Positions 7,943 to 15,144 of a DNA stretch of 64,000 nt are shown one piece after another. The position numbers were made by a program, and so were the translations under genes. The notes under the pieces are model-generated. The model saw nothing but the letters and a program-made list of their open reading frames with translations, had not been told where the DNA came from and ran no database searches. Positions within the stretch are counted from its first letter, which is position 1. The number at the start of each line of letters is the position of its first letter. The stretch spans positions 17,380-81,379 of the forward strand of contig JAAELB010000218.1 of assembly GCA_024227155.1 (NCBI GenBank). Direction: 5' to 3'. The stretch is from Desulfobulbaceae bacterium (GTDB taxonomy: Bacteria; Desulfobacterota; Desulfobulbia; Desulfobulbales; Desulfocapsaceae).

Positions 7943-8779
7943 TTATAAAATTCCGGGGGGCATGGAAGGAACTCTGCTTGCTCCCAGTGAAAAACCTCCG
8001 TCCATTTTCATGACGGTTCCTGTCATATAGGTAGCGGATACTGCAAGAAAGAATACACATTTAGCGACTTCTTCAGGATAGCCAGTCCGATCCAGGAGAA
8101 TCTGATCGCCTATGGCAGTTTTTTCATCCGCCGTCAGCGCTTTCCAGCCCCTGGTTTCTTCGCCGTGTCTGTTTCTGATTAAGCCTAAAGAGAGTTCATT
8201 AACCCGAATAGCTGGTGCCGCCTGGCGAGCCCAGGTTTCAGTTAAAGTACGGATTGCTCTGTTGGCAGCGCTGTAGCCATCGTTGAAAAAGTGTGCTGCT
8301 GGACCACTTCTCCCCGTTTCTCCTGCTATTGATGAAATATTAACAACCGATCCCTGTGTGCTTGGGGAGCACTTCTGCATCAACGGCAGGCAATGATGAA
8401 AGAGCAGCCATTTTGCCTTTAGTGTGGTGTCAATTTCGATATCCCACTGGTCACTGTTATGGGGAAGGTCATAGCTGCCATGGACCACCGGCATCCCGCC
8501 TCTTTCAATGTTATTGATAAGGAAGTCGAGGTGCCCTGAGGTCTCGTTTATCCAGTCAACTACCTTCAGGACATCAGTTTTTTTTCTGAGATCAGCCTTT
8601 AGTGTATGGAAGGAAAAGCCAGCCTCCAGAAAGTCCTGGTTCATTTCGGTTATAGAGTCCGGCCAGTCGTAAACCGGTAGGACAAGAGAGGCTCCTGCTT
8701 GTCCGAACGCTCTGGCGATTGCTCTGCCAACAGGCCTTGAGGCTCCAGGAATAAGAACAGTTTTGCCTTGGAGTTGCAT
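7943..8779 (-). CDS. SDR-family protein with altered catalytic Lys
   Basis: A 278-residue classical short-chain dehydrogenase by fold: an N-terminal cofactor loop GASRPVGRAIA (12-22), NN at 89-90, NISS at 147-150 and Tyr169. The usual YxxxK pair is Y169-S-A-A-N173: the codon at the Lys position reads AAC (Asn). The cofactor loop also has Pro where Gly is usual, similar to the pteridine-reductase-like branch. Loss of Lys normally cripples SDR catalysis, so this may be a pseudoenzyme or use an altered mechanism. C-terminal GGFSLG is present. It is the last of three reverse-strand genes behind two lipoprotein genes, with 15 bases separating it from the FlgO-like gene. Confidence 0.8.
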   Translation of the reverse strand: MQLQGKTVLIPGASRPVGRAIARAFGQAGASLVLPVYDWPDSITEMNQDFLEAGFSFHTLKADLRKKTDVLKVVDWINETSGHLDFLINNIERGGMPVVHGSYDLPHNSDQWDIEIDTTLKAKWLLFHHCLPLMQKCSPSTQGSVVNISSIAGETGRSGPAAHFFNDGYSAANRAIRTLTETWARQAAPAIRVNELSLGLIRNRHGEETRGWKALTADEKTAIGDQILLDRTGYPEEVAKCVFFLAVSATYMTGTVMKMDGGFSLGASRVPSMPPGIL

Positions 8780-8794
8780 GGAGATATTGTTGTG

Positions 8795-9460
8795 TTAAAA
8801 AAGTTTATTTAATATCGGCTGGCCTGGATCGTCAATCATATCGGGGCCTCCGTTTTGTACCTGGAAGCCTAAAAGCGAAGCAATGTCGTTATCCATACAG
8901 AGCCTATAATCATCGCTTGCGATAATGTTGTTGTTAACAGGATTTACCAGCCGTGTTGATATGTATAACATTCTATTGCTTCTTGAAAATGTTCCAACAA
9001 GGATAGCTTGAGCATCGTTTCCACCTTCAAGTAAGGTCAAGTCCCGGGTGAGAATTGTTTCTCCGGATCGAGGTTCAATATAGAGACTGTTACCTAATTT
9101 GATTTCCCGAACAGTGTAACCCATTTGGGCAAATCTGGAGCTGATGTGCTCTTGAAGGAGTCGGCCAAATTTTGTGGTTTTAACGAGGTTGTTGTTATCC
9201 ACAATGGTGGTAACAACAACCGGCATATCAGGGTGAAATGGAATAAGTGCAGGTTGAGCTCTGGTGATGAGGCTTTCGGCAATTTGGTATGAAAACTCCA
9301 CCAGGTTTGTTGATCCCCCCAGGATATTTTCAAGCCGTGTACAGTTGAATTCTGCGCAACCACCTGTGATAAGGGCCAGTGATATAAGAAGGGGTAAGAC
9401 GGGCAATCGTAAACGTCTATTCTGGAGCAGATGAAAAAAACGATCTGAAAAAAACATCAT
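8795..9460 (-). CDS. FlgO-domain outer membrane lipoprotein
   Basis: A 221-residue lipoprotein precursor. A basic, hydrophobic signal ends in the lipobox ITGGC with the lipidated Cys at 35. The mature part resembles the FlgO domain: a helix predicted to bind ADP-ribosylation-like folds is not visible, but the pattern ending in a beta-rich segment with EGGNDAQAILVGTFS and YISTRLVNPVNN is typical of FlgO-type proteins. In Vibrio FlgO supports the flagellar outer-membrane ring; no flagellar gene is present here, so a flagellar role is not supported by context. AAGG in front of the ATG pair at the start serves as a ribosome binding site. It sits 27 bases after another lipoprotein gene. Confidence 0.7.
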   Translation of the reverse strand: MMFFSDRFFHLLQNRRLRLPVLPLLISLALITGGCAEFNCTRLENILGGSTNLVEFSYQIAESLITRAQPALIPFHPDMPVVVTTIVDNNNLVKTTKFGRLLQEHISSRFAQMGYTVREIKLGNSLYIEPRSGETILTRDLTLLEGGNDAQAILVGTFSRSNRMLYISTRLVNPVNNNIIASDDYRLCMDNDIASLLGFQVQNGGPDMIDDPGQPILNKLF

Positions 9461-9487
9461 GTATGCCTTATTTCCTGTTTATCGGGG

Positions 9488-10270
9488 TTATATGTCCTTT
9501 GTACTGTTTTTCTCCTTCGGCACCGGTAAGGGCGCAGGGGACTGGGGGTGCTCATACTGTTCTCTGGATTTTTTTTCCTGGGCAGCCTTTGATGAAAGCT
9601 TGATTGTTGTCGTTTGCGGCATTACTTCCTGGTAGTGGAAGAAATCTTTGTCGTTGATATAATAAATATCCGACGCCCTGAAAAGGTATTGGTTGTTATC
9701 AATCATTGAGGTCGTAATTATCACCTCATAGCTCCCTTTTATAGAGATACTGGAATTTGCAACGTCAGCCGCAATTCCGGAAGCGAGTATCAGCAGATCG
9801 CTGGGGGCATCCCTGAGGACGATAACTGCGGCTGATAAAGCGGTGAGCAGGCCTGGCTGAATTGTTCTTGCTCTGTTAGCATTGTGCCGCACAACCTGAA
9901 CCTTGTAAAGGACGTTAATTGATTCCGGGTCGGGAGTACTGTTGGTTGGAATGCCGTAGCTGTACAGTCCAGTGATAAGAAGATCTCGGAATGCTTCATT
10001 GAAGGAGGAGGTCTCGTTTGGGGAGCAGGGTGTTGCTTCGTCGCCACAGGTTTCTTCTACAAATACAGCTTTTTCAATATTGTCAGATAGTATCAGTTGG
10101 TTGTTAATTTTGTTTGCTAAATCTTGTGCCAGAACCGCCCAGTGATTAGACGCCTGCATCTTTTTCTGTTGTGAATATTCATGTGTTACTGGTTCTGGTA
10201 CCCGACTGGTACAGCCTATAACGATGATGAGAATGATGACTGCGAGAGGAAAAACCAATAAGGTTCGCAT
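9488..10270 (-). CDS. Lipoprotein, unknown function (partner of FlgO-like protein)
   Basis: A 260-residue protein with a short signal peptide and lipobox IVIGC (lipidated Cys20). I do not recognise the mature domain; it has a helical N-terminal part, a small CGDEATPC loop (about 75-82) with two cysteines that could form a disulfide, a central hydrophobic or Ala-rich patch (about 141-170), and a Pro- and Lys-rich tail. GGAG upstream of the ATG is a good ribosome binding site. As first gene of the reverse-strand trio, it probably acts at the outer membrane with the FlgO-like lipoprotein. Confidence 0.6.
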   Translation of the reverse strand: MRTLLVFPLAVIILIIVIGCTSRVPEPVTHEYSQQKKMQASNHWAVLAQDLANKINNQLILSDNIEKAVFVEETCGDEATPCSPNETSSFNEAFRDLLITGLYSYGIPTNSTPDPESINVLYKVQVVRHNANRARTIQPGLLTALSAAVIVLRDAPSDLLILASGIAADVANSSISIKGSYEVIITTSMIDNNQYLFRASDIYYINDKDFFHYQEVMPQTTTIKLSSKAAQEKKSREQYEHPQSPAPLPVPKEKNSTKDI

Positions 10271-10320
10271 AAACCTACTCCGGTAATATTTTGAGCCTTA
10301 CTTTTGAACAAAATTCCTAT

Positions 10321-10338
10321 TCTCGGACAAGCTCCTAG
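10321..10338. repeat. 18-bp direct repeat, copy 1
   Basis: TCTCGGACAAGCTCCTAG here recurs with one mismatch at 10512-10529, 191 bases away in the same orientation. It lies upstream of the lipoprotein gene start at 10270. A short hairpin (CTCGGC at 10356-10361 with GCCGAG at 10375-10380, T-rich loop) follows it. Confidence 0.6.
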
Positions 10339-10389
10339 GGGTAACTGAACTGGAACTCGGCTTGTTTTTTGTTTGCCGAGGTTAATTAT

Positions 10390-10572
10390 ATGAATAAAAA
10401 CTATATCGGACATCGTCACGAAAAAGTAAAGGAAAATATGTACTTCTATGTTGCGAACCTGTTATTATTAATGGTGTACTCCTTAAATTCTGTACTGAGT
10501 TTAAGGCTTATTCTCGGACAACCTCCTAGACGCTGGAAGAAAATCACAAATCAAAGGTATCAATGTCTATAG
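10390..10572 (+). CDS. Possible 60-residue membrane peptide
   Basis: An ATG with GAGG eight bases upstream opens a 60-codon frame with one hydrophobic segment (about residues 20-37, VANLLLLMVY and onward) flanked by basic ends. Its end overlaps the start of the PHP gene by 10 bases, and its last third reads through the second copy of the 18-bp repeat. I recognise no family. It may be a real small protein or a chance frame between the repeats. Confidence 0.25.
   Translation: MNKNYIGHRHEKVKENMYFYVANLLLLMVYSLNSVLSLRLILGQPPRRWKKITNQRYQCL
10512..10529. repeat. 18-bp direct repeat, copy 2
   Basis: TCTCGGACAACCTCCTAG matches copy 1 at 10321-10338 at 17 of 18 positions; the flanking TT also agrees. 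It lies 33 bases before the PHP gene start, in its leader region. Confidence 0.6.
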
Positions 10573-11411
10573 ATCTTCACATCCATACCACCATGTCTGA
10601 TGGCACAATGAGTCCAGCAGAGGTGGTGAAATTTGCATCCCAAAAGGGATTAAAGGCCATTGCCATCACAGATCATGATACAGCATCAGGAGTAGATGAG
10701 GCCAAAAAGACCGGTGGGACTGTTGGTGTAGAAGTGATCTCCGGGATAGAGCTGAGCGTCAAAAACAGGGGTGTTAATATACATCTGTTAGGCTATCTTT
10801 TTGATGAAAATAACAGCGCACTGCAGCAAGCCCTTACCACGGTTCAGAAAGGACGGGCGGAGAGAAATTTAAAGATTATAGACAAGTTGCGAAAGATGGG
10901 GCTGGAGGTGTCATTTGCTGAAATTGAAAGTATTTCCGGCCCAGGCTTGATGGGACGGCCGCATATTGCAAAGTTACTGGTAGAGAAAGGATATGTGAAG
11001 AGTATGGATGAAGCCTTTGAAAAATATCTTGGTGTAAAAGGTAGTGGTTATGTATCCAGATTTGTTTTTCAGATTTCAGAGGCTATTCAACTTATTAAAA
11101 ATGCCGGAGGCCTTGCTGTTCTCGCCCATCCCTACAATTTACAACAAATTGATGGCGGCTTTCACTGTTTCGTAGCTGAAATGGTGAAGGAGGGACTAGA
11201 TGGAATTGAAGCGTACTATCCCACCCACTCCAAAAAATTTAGAAAAGAACTACTGCAGCTTGCACGTAAGGAGTCGATAATTGTAACGGGTGGAAGTGAC
11301 TATCATGGCAGCATTAGACTGGGTACAACTCTTGCTGGTGGGAAAAACGTCTCTGTTCCTTATGATCTGTTGCAAAGGATGAAAAATCGGGTTGTTGGCC
11401 CGGTAAGCTGA
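10563..11411 (+). CDS. PHP-domain phosphoesterase (RNase AM / YciV-like)
   Basis: A 282-residue PHP-family metallo-phosphoesterase. Metal ligands are visible as HIH (residues 6-8), TDHDT (36-40), GIELS, GRPHIAKLL, a LAHP loop and the C-terminal GGSDYHG. The architecture matches the YciV/TrpH group, whose best-studied member in E. coli (RNase AM) hydrolyses 3',5'-nucleotide bisphosphates and trims 5' ends of rRNAs; that activity is inferred. Length is typical. The ATG is preceded by AAAGGT. The gene is followed closely by repeat copy A1. Confidence 0.88.
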   Translation: MSIDLHIHTTMSDGTMSPAEVVKFASQKGLKAIAITDHDTASGVDEAKKTGGTVGVEVISGIELSVKNRGVNIHLLGYLFDENNSALQQALTTVQKGRAERNLKIIDKLRKMGLEVSFAEIESISGPGLMGRPHIAKLLVEKGYVKSMDEAFEKYLGVKGSGYVSRFVFQISEAIQLIKNAGGLAVLAHPYNLQQIDGGFHCFVAEMVKEGLDGIEAYYPTHSKKFRKELLQLARKESIIVTGGSDYHGSIRLGTTLAGGKNVSVPYDLLQRMKNRVVGPVS

Positions 11412-11416
11412 CGTCG

Positions 11417-11557
11417 TTTAGTACCTTACTTCTGAACTTCTGTCATAAAAAACAAGAAACTCAGGAACTCTTTGTGAAATCGTGAAGTTACTTTTACCCG
11501 CAAGGCACTTATCCCCCTCAAGGAGGGACTGAACTGAGTACCCCCTTGTGGGGTGTT
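11417..11557. repeat. Intergenic repeat family A, copy A1 (inverted orientation, extended form)
   Basis: Read on the reverse strand this copy carries ATAAGTGCCTTG, then GATTTCACAAAGAGTTCCTG, CTTGTTTTTTATGACAG and an end like TAAGGTACTAAA, matching copy A2 in the same order. An outer module with CCCCCTCAAGGAGG and CCCCCTTGTGGGG is also shared with A2. It begins 6 bases after the PHP stop codon and ends about 25 bases before the sigma-54 activator gene. Confidence 0.8.
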
Positions 11558-11582
11558 GTAGATAATTGTTAAGGAAATAGCT

Positions 11583-12971
11583 ATGTACACAATTCTTGTA
11601 GTAGATGACGAACCCAATTACCTCGTGGTTCTGTCTGAGTTATTAAAAGATGAGGGCTTTGAGGTTTTTACCGCTTCTGATGGAAAACTGGGATTAAAAA
11701 TAATTGAAGATGTAGATCTTGATGTTGTCATAACTGATATGCAGATGCCTGGCATGAACGGTTTGGAATTCCTTAAAAGAGTAAAGGAAAAAATTTCTGA
11801 TTTGCCCGTGATTGTTATCACTGCATTCGCTGAAGTGGATAAAGCGGTTGAGGCTGTGCAGGCCGGGGCCTATAACTATCTGGCTAAACCTTTTTCAAAT
11901 GATGAGCTTATCATTGTCTTGAAGAAGGCGGCTCATCATTTTTCCCTGATAAGAGAAAATACCAGGCTTAGAAATGAAATTAGAGGCAAAACCGGTTTTA
12001 GCGGCATGGTTGGTAAAAACCCCAAGATGCTGCAGGTTTATCAGCTAATAGAAAAAGTATCACCTACCCACGCGTCTGTTCTGATTACGGGAGAAAGTGG
12101 CACAGGAAAGGAACTGGTTGCAAAGGCTATACATATGAACAGTCCCCGTGAGTCAAAGCCTTTTATTGCGGTTAACTGTGCGGCTCTTTCTGAAAATTTA
12201 CTTGAGAGTGAGTTGTTCGGTCACGAAAAAGGCGCGTTCACCGGGGCAGTTGCAATGCGAAAAGGACGATTCGAACTAGCCGATAGTGGCACCATATTTT
12301 TAGATGAGGTGGGTGAAATACCTTTAGCACTCCAATCAAAGCTCCTCAGGGTTTTGCAGGAAAAAACCCTTGAAAGGGTTGGCGGCGGAATAACCCTTGA
12401 AGTGGATGTGAGAATCTTGAGCGCTTCTAACAAAGAACTGCGAGAGGAGGTGGCTGCTGGCAGGTTTAGAGAAGATCTTTTTTATCGCCTGAATGTAATA
12501 CCTGTAACCTTGCCAGCCCTGAGGGAGAGGATGGACGATATGCATCTTCTCGCTGAATTTTTTGTTGATAAATATAAGAAAGAGCTGGGGAAACCTGAGC
12601 TTGTTCTTGATCAGGATGCTCTGAAGTTACTGATGAAACTTCCATGGGAGGGGAATATCAGGGAACTTGAAAACACAATAGAGCGCGCAGCAATCTTATG
12701 TTCCGATAATCATATTACCGGAGACGATGTACAGCCCGATATTTTGTACGGAGATGAAAAGTCATCACTTGGGCAGGAAGTTGATCTGCGCACCCTCATC
12801 CCGGAAGGGACCGGTTTGAATGAGGTGTTATATAGTATAGAAAAAAATATGCTGAAGCAGGCTCTAAGTGACACAGAATATGTTCAGGCAAGGGCTGCTG
12901 AACAATTGGGGATAACAAAGAGTCTGCTGCAATATAAGATGAAAAAATACCAGATAAAAAAGAAAAAATAG
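11583..12971 (+). CDS. Sigma-54-dependent response regulator (NtrC family)
   Basis: A 462-residue transcription activator with three domains: receiver (1-120; phospho-acceptor Asp52 and Lys102), AAA+ sigma-54 activation domain (about 140-375; Walker A GESGTGKE at 170-177, GAFTGA loop at 217-222, FLDEVGE Walker B) and a C-terminal Fis-type helix-turn-helix (AAEQLGITKSLLQYKMKKY). Phosphorylation should trigger ring assembly and opening of sigma-54 promoters. No cognate histidine kinase is adjacent, so its sensor and targets are unknown. The ATG has AAGGAAATAGCT upstream, a good ribosome binding site. Confidence 0.92.
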   Translation: MYTILVVDDEPNYLVVLSELLKDEGFEVFTASDGKLGLKIIEDVDLDVVITDMQMPGMNGLEFLKRVKEKISDLPVIVITAFAEVDKAVEAVQAGAYNYLAKPFSNDELIIVLKKAAHHFSLIRENTRLRNEIRGKTGFSGMVGKNPKMLQVYQLIEKVSPTHASVLITGESGTGKELVAKAIHMNSPRESKPFIAVNCAALSENLLESELFGHEKGAFTGAVAMRKGRFELADSGTIFLDEVGEIPLALQSKLLRVLQEKTLERVGGGITLEVDVRILSASNKELREEVAAGRFREDLFYRLNVIPVTLPALRERMDDMHLLAEFFVDKYKKELGKPELVLDQDALKLLMKLPWEGNIRELENTIERAAILCSDNHITGDDVQPDILYGDEKSSLGQEVDLRTLIPEGTGLNEVLYSIEKNMLKQALSDTEYVQARAAEQLGITKSLLQYKMKKYQIKKKK

Positions 12972-12976
12972 CAGTA

Positions 12977-13049
12977 CAGACATCGTAAATGAGCTTTAAT
13001 TTTGCCTCAAAAAATGGACTCTTTTATACCACGTCATTTACGAGGTCTG
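12977..13049. terminator. Inverted repeat between convergent genes, probable bidirectional terminator
   Basis: CAGACATCGTAAATGA at 12977-12992 is the near-perfect reverse complement of 13034-13049 (15 of 16). The 41-base loop is AT-rich. It sits between the convergent stops of the sigma-54 activator and nadK. There is no strong T-run, so it could instead be a small mobile palindrome. Confidence 0.4.
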
Positions 13050-13067
13050 CAGTAAGAAATAGTACGG

Positions 13068-13934
13068 TTATTTGGAACCGGACACTCCCCAATGTAATTT
13101 ATTCCGGAGGATAGTAAAATAATCACGCGTGGATGAAACAACCAGTTGCAGGAAGTGCTTAGCGGTGGAAATTTCCAGTTCGTCTCCGTCTCTTAACTCC
13201 CAGTCTGCCTGTCCATCAATGATAACCTTTGCATTTTCAGAATCGTTGTGTGCTTTAAAACGGGTGACGATGTTTTTCTCTGCTGGCAAGATTATCGGCC
13301 TGCTGCTCAGCATGAACGGACATATTGGGGTTACTGTAATAGTTGCAAGTCCAGGATATACAATTGGCCCTCCTGCGGAGAGGTTGTAGGCGGTTGAACC
13401 GGTGGGGGAGGAAAATATCAGTCCATCCGCTTTATAGGTTGTAATGTATTCCTCGTCAACTCTTGTGGAGAGATTCAGGAGTCTATCAAGTACATTTTTT
13501 GCAATGACGACGTCATTGAGAGCATATCTTGAGGCGGATTGCTGGCCGTTTGAAATAATGCGGGTTTTGAGCATCAGCCTGTTTTCCACCGTTACTTTAT
13601 TTGATACAATTTTCTCTAAGGCCGTAAAGGTTTCATCTTCAGTAAGTTCGGTGAGGAAGCCCAGGTTGCCAAGGTTAATACCAAGTACCGGAATCCCGTG
13701 TTTGGCGGCATTCTCGGCGATATGTAAAAGAGTGCCGTCTCCGCCAAGTACGATGATCATATCCAGATCCGGTGTAATCTCGTTTATTGCCGCACATATA
13801 CCTTTTTGCTTCAGCCAGTCGGAGAGTGTGACGGCATATCGGTCTGGACGTTCATCGTCAATCTTTGTGATGATTCCGACTTTTTGCAATGAAATGGTTT
13901 TTTCAGTGCGAAACGGTGTGGCGTTGTATGTCAT
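13068..13934 (-). CDS. nadK: NAD kinase
   Basis: A 288-residue ATP-NAD kinase that makes NADP from NAD in the cytoplasm. The family motifs are clear: GGDGT (64-68), the GINLGNLGFLTEL block and the Gly-rich TGSTAYNLSAGGPI segment that binds NAD. Length matches bacterial enzymes. Its ATG overlaps the proC stop by one base (TAATG), so the two are translationally coupled; both products feed NADPH-dependent metabolism (ProC uses NAD(P)H). Its stop lies near the inverted repeat shared with the sigma-54 activator gene. Confidence 0.93.
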   Translation of the reverse strand: MTYNATPFRTEKTISLQKVGIITKIDDERPDRYAVTLSDWLKQKGICAAINEITPDLDMIIVLGGDGTLLHIAENAAKHGIPVLGINLGNLGFLTELTEDETFTALEKIVSNKVTVENRLMLKTRIISNGQQSASRYALNDVVIAKNVLDRLLNLSTRVDEEYITTYKADGLIFSSPTGSTAYNLSAGGPIVYPGLATITVTPICPFMLSSRPIILPAEKNIVTRFKAHNDSENAKVIIDGQADWELRDGDELEISTAKHFLQLVVSSTRDYFTILRNKLHWGVSGSK

Positions 13935-14746
13935 TACGATTTACCGAGCTCTTTGGAACGGTTGACTGCGGATTCAACAATATCCATAATGATGCCATGA
14001 AAGCCGACTTTTTCCAGTACATGCAGTGCTGTAATTGCCGTGCCTCCAGGGGATGTTACTTTCCCCCTGAGAGAGGCCGGGTGTTCTCCGCTCTCTTTGA
14101 GTAATTTCACTGAGCCTGATACAGTCTGCAGAGCTAGTTTTTCCGATACAGCCCGGGTAAGTCCGGATTTCACACCTGCATCGATCAGGGCTTCTACAAA
14201 AGAAAAGACATAAGCAGGTCCTGATCCACTTAGGCCTGTGACAGCATCCAGGTGCACTTCGTCGAGAATGACAGCCTCTCCCACGGCAAGAAAGATCTCC
14301 TCGGCTGCGCGTAATTCTTCATCGGTAACGTTTTTGTTTCTTGACAGTGCAGAGGCACCTTCCATGACAAGGGCGGGGGTGTTGGGCATTACTCTTATTA
14401 TTTTGGTGTCAGGCTTACCAATATGGTTGAGGTAAAATGAAATAGGCAGTCCCGCGGCTACACTGACAATAATCTGCTGTGTTTGTACACGGTCCTTGCA
14501 CTCTTCAAGTAATCCCCCCATCGTTTGCGGTTTCACTGCTAAAATGATTATCTTGCAATTTTCAAATATAGGCAGGTTACTGTAAAACGCCTTTACCGAG
14601 TAGGTGGTTTCAAGGTGGTCTCGACGAGATTCGTTCGGTTCTGATATAAGAACATCTTCACTTTTATAGAGGCCTGAGGCTATTATACCTTTGATGAGCG
14701 CTTCAGCCATTTGGCCTCCACCGATAAAACCTATTTGTTGACTCAT
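13934..14746 (-). CDS. proC: Pyrroline-5-carboxylate reductase
   Basis: A 270-residue enzyme that catalyses the last step of proline synthesis, reducing pyrroline-5-carboxylate with NAD(P)H. The N-terminal Rossmann motif GFIGGGQMA (6-14) and the C-terminal signature (SGSGPAYVF, LALQTVSGS, VTSPGGTA) are complete. The start ATG 14746 is chosen over an earlier in-frame codon because CAGGAATATC gives a ribosome binding site and the Rossmann strand starts at once, as in the family. It is coupled to nadK by a one-base overlap. Confidence 0.93.
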   Translation of the reverse strand: MSQQIGFIGGGQMAEALIKGIIASGLYKSEDVLISEPNESRRDHLETTYSVKAFYSNLPIFENCKIIILAVKPQTMGGLLEECKDRVQTQQIIVSVAAGLPISFYLNHIGKPDTKIIRVMPNTPALVMEGASALSRNKNVTDEELRAAEEIFLAVGEAVILDEVHLDAVTGLSGSGPAYVFSFVEALIDAGVKSGLTRAVSEKLALQTVSGSVKLLKESGEHPASLRGKVTSPGGTAITALHVLEKVGFHGIIMDIVESAVNRSKELGKS

Positions 14747-14905
14747 GATATTCCTGAAATTTATGATTAGAGTGGAAGGGAGTAGATATGCATGCAAACA
14801 TAATCGGTTTCAGGTAAATATCAGATTCGATACCATAATACAACTCTATAAATTGAAGGTGGGTATACAGTTTGTAGAGTACAGACCAGTTGAAAGAGGA
14901 AATCA

Positions 14906-15079
14906 ATGATAAATAAGGATCTATTGGAAATATTGGCGTGCCCTAAATGTAAAGGGCCCGTGAAATTGAAAAACGAAGATGGCTTACTTTGTGAAAAATG
15001 TATGTTGATATACGAAATAAGAGATGATATCCCGATAATGCTTATAGATCAGGCAAAAGAGATTGATTCACTGGATTGA
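14906..15079 (+). CDS. Trm112-like zinc-ribbon mini-protein (UPF0434 / YcaR type)
   Basis: A 57-residue frame starting at an ATG with GAAAGAGGA upstream, a strong ribosome binding site. It begins MINKDLLEILACPKC and carries two Cys pairs (12/15 and 29/32), then IRDDIPIML, which is the hallmark order of Trm112-like proteins (LLEILACP, CxxC, YxIRDGIPVML). The second CxxC is kept although many bacterial relatives have lost their metal ligands. Trm112 proteins stabilise methyltransferases in archaea and eukaryotes; the bacterial role is less clear. It precedes the phosphohexomutase gene by 65 bases on the same strand. Confidence 0.8.
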   Translation: MINKDLLEILACPKCKGPVKLKNEDGLLCEKCMLIYEIRDDIPIMLIDQAKEIDSLD

Positions 15080-15144
15080 GACGGTTGTGAATTCTCATGC
15101 TGTGCAACGATGATTTGATATCGGTCAGACAAGAAGGAGTTAAA

